Positions 7,323 to 13,169 of a stretch of 13,681 nt of DNA are shown here, piece by piece (the first letter of the stretch is position 1; each line of letters opens with the position of its first letter). The stretch spans positions 1 to 13,681 of the forward strand of contig CAMLRE010000014.1 of assembly GCA_946482355.1 (NCBI GenBank), in the 5' to 3' direction. The translations under genes were made by a program, and so were the position numbers. Origin of the DNA: an uncultured Bdellovibrio sp. (GTDB taxonomy: Bacteria; Bdellovibrionota; Bdellovibrionia; Bdellovibrionales; Bdellovibrionaceae). Below the pieces are notes generated by a model that did no database searches, had not been told where the DNA came from, and saw only the letters and a list, made by a program, of their open reading frames with translations.

Positions 7323-7364
7323 ACCTTCATAGTTTATTCTTGTGAGATTTAATTCTATGAAGGT
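7323..7364 (+). promoter_or_regulatory. Inverted repeat placing the GST start codon in a 10-bp stem
   Basis: ACCTTCATAG at 7323-7332 and CTATGAAGGT at 7355-7364 are exact reverse complements, extendable by one G.U pair, with a 22-base loop. The 3' arm contains the ATG at 7357-7359; the weak Shine-Dalgarno (GTGAGA, 7342-7347) and an alternative GTG start (7342) stay in the loop. It begins 6 bases after the upstream stop codon, so it could instead be a weak transcript end, though no U tract follows. Confidence 0.45.
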
Positions 7365-8016
7365 TTACGTTTTTAAATCATTACCGCCGTTTCTTTGGGG
7401 CTATACGCGAGATATTCGAGCGATGTGGGCTATGGAAGAATGTGGAATTTCTTACGAAACAGTTGGCTTGGACTGTGGTCCTAATGGTCTTCAAGATGAA
7501 ATCTGGTACGAGTCGGTTAATCCTTTTAAACAAGTTCCAACGATTGATGATAACGGATATGTTCTCGCCGAATCAGGCGCTATTTTATTATACCTTGCAG
7601 AGAAATCAGGAAAACTGATTCCAAAAGACCTTCAGGCCCGTGCTCAAGTTTATCGTTGGTTAATAACTTCGTTAAATAATATTGAACCTTTCACGCTTCC
7701 AGTTTTTTTCGCCGACCTTCAGGGTGATTCAACACCTCACGGGCAGTTACGTTCGTGGCATGTTGAAATTCTGGCTCGATTCTTCGGACCATTAGATCAA
7801 ATGTTAAGCCATCAAGATTTTTTGACAGGTGCTGATTTTACGGTCGCTGATATTATTCTTACGGGTGTATTGCGCGAAATTCGTAAGACAGAGATTTTAG
7901 GCAAGTACCCTAATATCGAAAAGTACCGCCATCGCTGTGAAGCGCGACCTGCATTTGTTAAGCTTTTAAATGAATACGAAGATCGTTTAGGTATTCCGCG
8001 CGGAAGTGCAAGATAG
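7357..8016 (+). CDS. Glutathione S-transferase family protein
   Basis: With the ATG at 7357 the product is 219 residues, normal for a cytosolic GST. Residues 1-80 are the thioredoxin-like domain: beta strand MKVYVF, the substrate cis-proline motif QVPTI at 59-63, and the glutathione gamma-glutamyl-binding ESGAIL at 72-77. Residues about 90-210 form the all-helical domain, with FTVAD at about 153-157 matching the N-capping box. GSTs conjugate or reduce electrophiles and peroxides using glutathione in the cytoplasm; substrate unknown. An in-frame GTG at 7342 would add five residues, but MKVYVF is the natural first strand and GTGAGA lies about 10 bases upstream of the ATG, so 7357 is preferred. 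The gene is 40 bases after the PLD-like gene and 120 bases before the signalling operon, with no clear functional tie. Confidence 0.87.
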   Translation: MKVYVFKSLPPFLWGYTRDIRAMWAMEECGISYETVGLDCGPNGLQDEIWYESVNPFKQVPTIDDNGYVLAESGAILLYLAEKSGKLIPKDLQARAQVYRWLITSLNNIEPFTLPVFFADLQGDSTPHGQLRSWHVEILARFFGPLDQMLSHQDFLTGADFTVADIILTGVLREIRKTEILGKYPNIEKYRHRCEARPAFVKLLNEYEDRLGIPRGSAR

Positions 8017-8076
8017 CGTAGATTGGCCTACTTTGGGGCATATCTGGTCTGCGCAAAGCGAAAAATTACCAATTGT

Positions 8077-8092
8077 TTAATGGCGCTATTAA
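8077..8092. promoter_or_regulatory. Near-palindrome upstream of the signalling operon
   Basis: TTAAT at 8077-8081 and ATTAA at 8088-8092 flank GGCGCT; the 16-mer is palindromic except for one symmetric mismatch pair that would be G.U in RNA. An outer AATTG (8071-8075) and CAATT (8099-8103) pair nearly symmetrically around it. It sits about 45 bases upstream of the response-regulator start in a 120-base gap. An operator for a dimeric regulator is plausible but unproven. Confidence 0.35.
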
Positions 8093-8124
8093 TGATTCAA
8101 TTAGCTTGAGGTTTTTACCTTCAC

Positions 8125-8130
8125 GGAGAG
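8125..8130 (+). promoter_or_regulatory. Strong Shine-Dalgarno that fixes a TTG start
   Basis: GGAGAG at 8125-8130 lies 6 bases before TTG at 8137. No ATG or GTG at suitable spacing precedes the receiver domain, and the first beta strand (NILVVDDD) begins only 12 residues after this TTG. The Shine-Dalgarno therefore decides the start. Confidence 0.7.
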
Positions 8131-8136
8131 CTATTT

Positions 8137-8523
8137 TTGGAATCTCAAAATCATAACGAACAACCTGTAAAAAACATTCTTGTCGTTGACGATGATGAAG
8201 GGATTCGCGAAATCTTGCAGATGGCTTTCGCCACTGAAGGTTATTCTGTGACAACAGCTGCTAATGGTAAAGAGGCGCTGGAAATTCTTTCTCAGTCGCC
8301 GCACTACGGACTTATTCTTTTAGATCTTATGATGCCAAAAATGAATGGCTGGGAATTCATCGAAGCTTTTCAAAAAAATAGTTTTTCTGGAATTCCGATC
8401 ATTCTGATGACGGCTTATACTGATAGGGTTAAAAACATTGATATCGTCAAAGAGGTGATTCCAAAGCCTATGGATTTTGATGCGCTAATACAAAGAGTAG
8501 AGGCAAATTTTAAAGCCAATTAA
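8137..8523 (+). CDS. Single-domain response regulator (CheY-like receiver)
   Basis: The 128-residue product is a receiver domain alone. The acidic pocket is in NILVVDDDE (Asp18-Asp20), the phospho-acceptor is Asp63 in LILLDLMMPKMNG, the switch Thr is Thr92 in ILMTAY, and the conserved Lys is Lys110 in PKPMDF. No DNA-binding or enzymatic output domain follows, so output must be by protein contact, as for CheY or Spo0F, or by phosphotransfer to another protein. The start is TTG, chosen for the GGAGAG 6 bases upstream. It is the first gene of a three-gene unit; the periplasmic binding protein starts 13 bases after its stop and the histidine kinase follows, making that kinase the natural phosphodonor. 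Confidence 0.9.
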   Translation: MESQNHNEQPVKNILVVDDDEGIREILQMAFATEGYSVTTAANGKEALEILSQSPHYGLILLDLMMPKMNGWEFIEAFQKNSFSGIPIILMTAYTDRVKNIDIVKEVIPKPMDFDALIQRVEANFKAN

Positions 8524-8536
8524 AAACTGAGGAAAT

Positions 8537-9574
8537 ATGAACGTTCTTAGACTGCTAATGATTCTATCTGGATTAATTTTCGCGCCCAATGTTTACGCAA
8601 AAGAATATCGCGTTGGAGCGCTTTATTGGTCAATGAATATCGAAGGCCAAGTGGCCATGAGAAAAGGCGTTGAAGAAGTTGCTGCAAAAATTAATCAAGA
8701 TTTAAAAAAATCGGGTGGTCATCTTAAATTAATTCCTTACGTAGCTGGTGATGGTGACAAGGGTGTCGCTAACCAAATTCAGCAAATGCATCAGATGATC
8801 GATAAGGATAATGTTGATCTGATCATTGTGCAACCGACAGACAATGCAGCCCTTGTTGCGCCACTGTTGAAAGCTAATGCTAAAAAAATTCCTGTGGTGG
8901 CTTATGATCAATACATCGTTAAAGGTGAGATTGCTTCTTACATCACTTCAAATAATTACCAGGCCGGGTATTTAGATGGAGAATATTTAGCTTCGCTATT
9001 TCCAGATGATTATGAAATGAAGTTGGTCTTGGTTGAATACCCGAAAGTGTCTTCAACCGTTGAACGCGTTGACGGCTTAATGGATGCTTTAAAAACTGAA
9101 AAGCAAAAATTTAAAGTTATTGGGTCTTTTGAAGCTGTTGAACCTATCGGCGGAAAAAAAGCAGGAACCGATATTTTGGCTAAATTTCCAAAAAAGAATT
9201 CAGTTGATGCTGTCTTTACGGTAAACGATGGCGGAGGCCTAAGTGTTGTCGAAGCTATATCAAAAGCTAAACGTGACGAAATAAAAATTGCTACAGTTGA
9301 TGGTGATCCGCGTTCTGTAAAAAATATTAAAGCCGGTTTAACAGTTATTGATTCAGCTCAGTTTTGTGCAGAGCTGGGCAGACAAAGCATGAGTGTCGCG
9401 TGGAAAATCTTAAAAGGCGAAAAGTACCCTAAAAAGATTTTAGTGCCGACATTTCCGATCGTTAAGTCGACGGTCAATCTCTATCCGGGCTGGTTAGGTA
9501 AAATACCGAATAAATTTGAAAAATCGTGGAAGAAAGGCAGCTTCTGGGATAACCAGTTTATAGAAAAGTATTAA
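8537..9574 (+). CDS. Periplasmic substrate-binding protein (RbsB/Peripla_BP_4-like), probable sensor subunit
   Basis: The 345-residue protein has a Sec signal peptide with cleavage probably after VYA at residue 21. The mature part follows the type I periplasmic-binding / LacI-like fold: YRVGALYWSMNIEG at the start, then DLIIVQPTDNAALVAPLLK and KKIPVVAYDQYI (the RbsB-type 'sites...aal...IPVV..D' pattern), then SNNYQAGYLDGEYLA. AVFTVNDGGGLSVVEAI and IATVDGDPRSVKNIKAGL mark the C-terminal lobe. Such proteins bind sugars, autoinducers or similar small ligands. No ABC permease or ATPase lies near; instead the gene is between a receiver and a membrane kinase (gaps 13 and 18 bases), as for TorT/TorS and LuxP/LuxQ. 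The role is therefore probably ligand sensing. GAGGAAAT precedes the ATG. Ligand unknown. Confidence 0.84.
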   Translation: MNVLRLLMILSGLIFAPNVYAKEYRVGALYWSMNIEGQVAMRKGVEEVAAKINQDLKKSGGHLKLIPYVAGDGDKGVANQIQQMHQMIDKDNVDLIIVQPTDNAALVAPLLKANAKKIPVVAYDQYIVKGEIASYITSNNYQAGYLDGEYLASLFPDDYEMKLVLVEYPKVSSTVERVDGLMDALKTEKQKFKVIGSFEAVEPIGGKKAGTDILAKFPKKNSVDAVFTVNDGGGLSVVEAISKAKRDEIKIATVDGDPRSVKNIKAGLTVIDSAQFCAELGRQSMSVAWKILKGEKYPKKILVPTFPIVKSTVNLYPGWLGKIPNKFEKSWKKGSFWDNQFIEKY

Positions 9575-9592
9575 ATTACTAAAAAGTAAAAC

Positions 9593-11698
9593 GTGAAAAA
9601 TAAATTAAAGAAGTTCGACAGAGATAATTTAAAAAATATCAATTTAAAAATTGGTGGAGCTTTTTTTACCGTTTTTGCTTTGTTGATCGGTATTTTAATT
9701 TCTGTGACGTCATATCTTTTTCATAATGTTCTTGAATCTTCAGAAAATAGACTTTCACAAAACATCACAAACGTTTTATCGATCTCGATTTCTAGAATTA
9801 GTTTTTCTGGTAAATACCATGCCCAGATTTTTTCTGACCAGTTTATCGAAAAAGAAGATTCAATTAAGTACATCGTTATTCTTGATGCTGACGGTGGTAT
9901 TATCTCAAAAAGCTATAATCCTGAATATAAGGATTTTATCGAAAGCACTCACTTAGATTCTTTAAAAAGTTATACCCAGCAAATTACTGAACTGAACAAG
10001 GTCGGTAATAAAATCAGTTACGTGCGCTGCTGTGATAACCAAACGATCAAAGAAATCGCGATGCCGTATTACGGAAGTTTTGATCAGGGGCAGATTGGCG
10101 TTATCGTTGCGGGTATTTCAACTTTTACAACTCATAAAGAAGTAGCCCGAAGCCGGCTTATTTTAATGCTGTTAGGTTTGTTTGTTACAATTATCGGCGT
10201 GATTATCATTTATGTGGTTACGAATTATATTTCATATCCGATCACAAGACTTGCAACGATGTTTCAACGAATTCTTGAATTTGCACCGATTTCGGTAATG
10301 GTTAAAGATAAAAATGAAAGAATCATCGCTACAAGCGATGAATATAAAAATAAATTTTTAGATCAGGCCGGTGAACTTGTTGATTCAAATCAATCTGCGA
10401 ATTTATTTATAGGGCCGGATTTAGAAAAAGTATTAGTAGATGTACCAACCCGCCATGCCGGAATTTTAACGTACTTAACAATTAAATTTCCGCTCTTCGA
10501 TGCGTTGGGAAAATTCTATGGCGTGTGTGGTATTGCTACGGATGTAACAGAGCGGGAAAGGTTTCAAAAAGCACTTCTAAAAAGTGAGGCTGATTACCGT
10601 TCTATTTACGAAACATCACCGGTCGGTATTCTTAATATCGGGCCTAATGGGCATTTTTTAAGATGCAATCGAGCTTTTGAAGAGTTTGTAGGTTACACCG
10701 AGCAAGAGCTTATCGCGTTTAGCTTTGCAAAAACAACTCATCCTGATGACATGCAGCTTTCAGCGCAGGAAATGAAGGCGTTAGTTGATGGAACTAAATC
10801 GAATATCAGTTTTGAAAAACGCTTTATCAGAAAAGATGGCCAGATCGTATGGGGCCATGTCTCAGCCTCTGTTCTTAGAAATGAAAAAGGCGAATTTGTA
10901 AAAACGATTTCAATTATTGAAAACATCACCGAACGTAAAATTGCTCAAGAGGCCAGAGACAAGTTACTGGTGCAAGAACGAATTGCCCGTTTAGAAGCGC
11001 AGAAAGCCGTTAATGCCCGTGATGAGTTTTTATCTATTGCTTCGCATGAGTTAAAAACACCACTTACAACGCTGGCTTTGCAGACTCAGCTGTTAAACCG
11101 CCTGATTGAACAGGGGCGTTTAAATACATTAAGTAAAGAAAAACAACAGGACATGCTTCGTATTTCCAGACAGCATCTTGAGCGGTTATCACTTTTAATC
11201 GACAGCCTTTTAGATGTTTCACGTATCGGTGCTGGAAAATTATCGCTTAATAAAGTTGATATTAATTTATACGATTTAATAAAAGATATTCTTGATCACT
11301 TTCAAATGGAGTTTAAAGAAAAAGGCTGTCCGGTTGAACTGACGGGCGATACAAAAGTTGTCGGACACTGGGATAAACTTCGTCTTGAACAGATTATTGT
11401 AAATCTTATTTCAAATGCTATTAAGTTTGGTGCTGGAAAACCAATTACTGTAACTGTATCAGCCGAGAACGGAAAAGCAAAATTCACGGTGCATGATCAA
11501 GGCATCGGTATTTCAAAAGAAAATCAATCCAGAATATTTGAACGCTTCGAGCGGGCTGTGTCGGTGAACAGTTTTGGTGGCTTAGGGTTGGGTCTTTATA
11601 TCGTTAAAGAACTAGTTGAAACCCATGGCGGGCATATTTCAGTTGAAAGTGAACTGGGCGAAGGCGCGGCCTTTACAGTCGAGTTGCCGTTAAGATAA
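9593..11698 (+). CDS. Membrane PAS-PAS sensor histidine kinase
   Basis: The 701-residue kinase has TM1 at about 21-43 and TM2 at about 190-212, enclosing a periplasmic region of about 145 residues with an adjacent cysteine pair (VRCC). Two PAS domains follow, about 220-315 and 325-450, each ending in a DVTERE/NITERK-type boundary. HisKA holds the phospho-acceptor His485 in SIASHELKTPLTTL. The ATPase domain has the N box around Asn608 (NLISNAIKFG), the G1 box DQGIGI and the G2 box GLGLGLYIV. No receiver domain is attached; the partner should be the receiver at 8137. The start is GTG with almost no Shine-Dalgarno, so coupling to the binding-protein gene 18 bases upstream is likely. A small 5-bp hairpin (TTACT/AGTAA, 9576-9589) fills that gap. 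The periplasmic loop probably contacts the binding protein. A repeat copy begins directly after its TAA. Confidence 0.9.
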   Translation: MKNKLKKFDRDNLKNINLKIGGAFFTVFALLIGILISVTSYLFHNVLESSENRLSQNITNVLSISISRISFSGKYHAQIFSDQFIEKEDSIKYIVILDADGGIISKSYNPEYKDFIESTHLDSLKSYTQQITELNKVGNKISYVRCCDNQTIKEIAMPYYGSFDQGQIGVIVAGISTFTTHKEVARSRLILMLLGLFVTIIGVIIIYVVTNYISYPITRLATMFQRILEFAPISVMVKDKNERIIATSDEYKNKFLDQAGELVDSNQSANLFIGPDLEKVLVDVPTRHAGILTYLTIKFPLFDALGKFYGVCGIATDVTERERFQKALLKSEADYRSIYETSPVGILNIGPNGHFLRCNRAFEEFVGYTEQELIAFSFAKTTHPDDMQLSAQEMKALVDGTKSNISFEKRFIRKDGQIVWGHVSASVLRNEKGEFVKTISIIENITERKIAQEARDKLLVQERIARLEAQKAVNARDEFLSIASHELKTPLTTLALQTQLLNRLIEQGRLNTLSKEKQQDMLRISRQHLERLSLLIDSLLDVSRIGAGKLSLNKVDINLYDLIKDILDHFQMEFKEKGCPVELTGDTKVVGHWDKLRLEQIIVNLISNAIKFGAGKPITVTVSAENGKAKFTVHDQGIGISKENQSRIFERFERAVSVNSFGGLGLGLYIVKELVETHGGHISVESELGEGAAFTVELPLR

Positions 11699-11700
11699 GT

Positions 11701-11917
11701 TGGTGCGCGAGAGGCCGAAGTAGAAGAACCAGTTTTGGTAGCGAGGCCGGTTTTATTTGAGTTTGAGGTAGATGAAATTGCGGAGCCCAAGGCATTGTCG
11801 TCTTCAGATCTACGGAAGCTAGTCTTAATGTATGGTTCGTATGCGGCGGTCGCTGCTAGAATTGGAACTTCGGAGGCTTTTGTGCGGCAAAACGTTACTT
11901 CTTTTGAGTCGAATTAA
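11701..11917 (+). pseudogene. HTH-like peptide fragment, copy A of a diverged direct repeat
   Basis: An open frame runs in the same frame as the kinase from just after its TAA to a stop at 11915-11917 (72 residues), but without ATG or GTG near its 5' end; only a TTG at 11735 is available. The peptide has an acidic, proline-containing lead (EVEEPVLV, EFEVDEIAEPKAL) and then DLRKLVLMYGSYAAVAARIG and TSEAFVRQN, which reads as a helix-turn-helix of Fis-like type. Copy B at 12854 encodes a clear homologue. Shared nucleotides begin at TGGTGCG (11701) and include 16 identical bases at 11715-11730. It looks like the 3' end of a larger gene or a repeated element rather than a complete gene. Alternatively it is a tiny DNA-binding protein from TTG. 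The family is not recognised. Confidence 0.5.
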
Positions 11918-12247
11918 CCTTTCGGCGACGCCCCATTTTAATTTCATTTATTCTAATCAAATCGAAAAAATGAGGATCAAATCCGTGTTTTTGATCTCTC
12001 ATAATATCTAATGAGTCCAAGACATTTATGGGTTTTCGGTGTTTAACAATCGGTGCCGTTAACTTCAATTCCTCGAACCCATAGATGCCGCCACAATCCT
12101 CAGGAGGTGCAGCGTTTTCACCTGCTACGCAAACGGGGCATATTGCAGAGTGCGCAAAGATGAGTTCGCGAGAATATGAATTCGGCGCCAAATAAGAGGT
12201 TTGGTGCCTGCGAGAATAATCTTGAGTTGAATGGCTTGGGGTTTCAT
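11895..12247 (-). pseudogene. pRiA4b ORF-3-like gene with internal deletion and frame change
   Basis: From the ATG at 12247 the minus strand reads 40 codons to a TAG at 12125-12127, with the family N-terminus IQLKIILAGTKPLIWRRI. A second frame over 12145-11895 carries the family C-terminus: CPVCVAGENAAPPEDCGG then IYGFEEL and FDPHFFDLIRINEI, ending at TAA 11895-11897. The family middle (the dimeric 'HLH...F...YDFGDxWxH' part, roughly 70-80 residues) is missing. So the gene lost an internal segment with a frame change at about 12141-12150. Intact relatives are about 180 residues and of unknown function, often in plasmid or mobile contexts. The ATG lies 6 bases after the antitoxin stop, so it was probably the third gene of that operon. 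The 3' end overlaps repeat copy A by 23 bases. Confidence 0.72.
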
Positions 12248-12253
12248 AAAAAC

Positions 12254-12550
12254 TCAAGCAGCCCCAAATTCTGAGTTCCAATCCGCAAAAGCCAATACCG
12301 AGGGATGGATCTTTAAAGCAAGAGCCAGAGCTTTTGCACGATCAATTCCCATAACAACTCTGTCGTGTTCAAGCGACGAAATTGTGGCCTGCTTAAGGCC
12401 AGATTTTTTGGCCAAACCAGCTTGGGTCATACCTTGTAGCTCACGATAAATTCTTAATGCCTTGCCGGGGGTCAGTTGACCATATTTCTTTGCAGGAACA
12501 AATTCTTCATTTTTTAATAGTTCTTTTATTTTTTTCCCTGTCGACATCAT
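12254..12550 (-). CDS. XRE-family antitoxin (HigA-like)
   Basis: The 98-residue protein has a helix-turn-helix of XRE type at about 32-86: LRIYRELQGMTQAGLAKKSG, then LKQATISSLEHDR, then RAKALALALKIHPSVL. This is the Cro/C1-like DNA-binding fold that in type II systems both neutralises the toxin and represses the operon. It starts at ATG 12550, overlapping the toxin stop in an ATGA junction; the AGGAGA before it lies within the last toxin codons, implying translational coupling. An adjacent in-frame ATG (12547) is the alternative. Reading frame and domain look complete, although the last residues (WNSEFGAA) go slightly past the usual Trp-ending tail of relatives. Its toxin appears broken, so it may persist as an orphan repressor. 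Confidence 0.85.
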   Translation of the reverse strand: MMSTGKKIKELLKNEEFVPAKKYGQLTPGKALRIYRELQGMTQAGLAKKSGLKQATISSLEHDRVVMGIDRAKALALALKIHPSVLAFADWNSEFGAA

Positions 12551-12783
12551 TTTCTCCTGTAATCATGGGGCGTAATTTTTAAAACTAGGATTTTGACGGA
12601 ACGTCCTTCTACTAAATAAATCACTCGCCATTGTTGATTTAAAGAGGAGGATCGCGCTCCTTTCCATTCACCTTTCAAGGCATGGTCCCAGTAACCATTG
12701 ATTCGCTCAATTCCAGCCGGTCCATACTGTTCAATCAAATTTTTCCAAGCATCAAAAGAATTGCGAATTTCAATAGGAGCTTT
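12547..12783 (-). pseudogene. RelE/HigB-type mRNA interferase toxin, N-terminally broken
   Basis: The open frame from just after a TGA (12784-12786) to TGA 12547-12549 has 78 codons reading APIEIRNSFDAWKNLIEQYG, then DHALKGEWKGARSSSLNQQW, then RVIYLVEGRSVKI and ITPHDYRRK. That matches the central and C-terminal part of a RelE-superfamily toxin paired with HigA-like antitoxins, including the basic ribosome/RNA-contacting Lys/Arg and the terminal HDYRR. Relatives are about 90 residues with some 15 more N-terminal residues. No ATG or GTG lies in frame; the only start is TTG at 12738, giving 63 residues and losing the first helices. The run GAAAAG at the TGA fits loss of one A: adding one would extend the frame into LLLEK just before APIEI. 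Either an inactivated toxin or a truncated product. It precedes the antitoxin with a 4-base overlap. Confidence 0.68.
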
Positions 12784-12820
12784 TCAAGAAGGAGCTTAAG
12801 GTGGAATTTTGCAAATGATT

Positions 12821-12835
12821 ACAATATGTTGTCAA
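12821..12835 (-). promoter_or_regulatory. Toxin-antitoxin promoter/operator candidate
   Basis: On the minus strand TTGACA (12835-12830) matches the -35 consensus exactly, and it overlaps ACAATATGTTGT (12821-12832), palindromic at 10 of 12 bases. HigA-type antitoxins bind such sites to autorepress. No good -10 is found 16-18 bases downstream (only CAAAAT at spacing 18), so promoter strength is uncertain. It lies 35-50 bases upstream of the broken toxin frame. Confidence 0.35.
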
Positions 12836-12853
12836 TTTGTGTAAATTTTACAA

Positions 12854-13064
12854 TGGTGCGGGAGTCACCGAAGTAGAAGAACCGCTTTTTGGCGCGAAAT
12901 CGATTTTATTTGAGCTGGAGGTCGACGAGGTAGCGGAACCTAAGGCATTGCTGCCTAGCGATCTTCGAGATTTGATTTTGAGGTATCGGTCACCTAAAAA
13001 GGCAGCCGCTGCCATTGGCGCATCGGAAGCTTTCGTTCGTCAAAACACCAAATCGAATAAATAG
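12854..13064 (+). pseudogene. HTH-like peptide fragment, copy B of a diverged direct repeat
   Basis: The frame ending TAG 13062-13064 encodes GAGVTEVEEPLFGAKSILFE, then LEVDEVAEPKAL, LPSDLRDLILRYRSPKKAAA and AIGASEAFVRQN. It is homologous along its whole length to copy A (shared EVEEP, EVDE.AEPKAL, SDLR..ILxY, A.IG.SEAFVRQN). There is no ATG or GTG start in frame; TTG at 12837 is the only candidate, upstream of the homology. Third-position changes dominate, so the peptide was under selection after duplication, or the copies came from two members of one gene family. The two copies bracket the toxin-antitoxin remnant in direct orientation. The 105 bases that follow (13065-13169) are comparatively GC-rich; I see only a promoter candidate there. 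Confidence 0.5.
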
Positions 13065-13142
13065 CTCTTTATAAGTATTCGGGCGGCACGGCAGAAACAT
13101 TCGGTTGTGAAGCGGTCCGCGAAACTTCGTCGTGGCAGTGAT

Positions 13143-13150
13143 GGTATAAA
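13143..13150 (+). promoter_or_regulatory. Extended -10 promoter candidate
   Basis: TGGTATAAA-type sequence at 13142-13150 gives a TATAAA -10 box (13145-13150) with a TG two bases before it. No good -35 is present, which extended -10 promoters tolerate. The start would be near 13157, just before the ATG at 13170. Confidence 0.3.
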
Positions 13151-13169
13151 CTTTGAATAACCAAGCCTC

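Noticed and set aside
8107..8123. Hairpin TGAGGT/ACCTTCA before the response regulator
   Set aside because: Only five pairs, and it neither covers the Shine-Dalgarno nor precedes a T run.
11701..11716. tRNA 3'-end-like sequence (TGGTGCGCGAGAGG) at the start of both repeat copies, suggesting an integration site
   Set aside because: Only about 14 bases resemble the reverse complement of a tRNA acceptor end; no T-arm, anticodon arm or integrase is present, and the same bases encode a conserved Gly-Ala in the repeat peptide.
12682..12876. Plus-strand open frame across the toxin remnant and its upstream region
   Set aside because: It is antisense to the recognised toxin sequence, has no motif, and ends in copy B bases.
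13065..13142. Possible structured RNA in the GC-rich stretch after copy B
   Set aside because: Only 3-4 bp stems could be drawn; no tRNA or riboswitch pattern was found.
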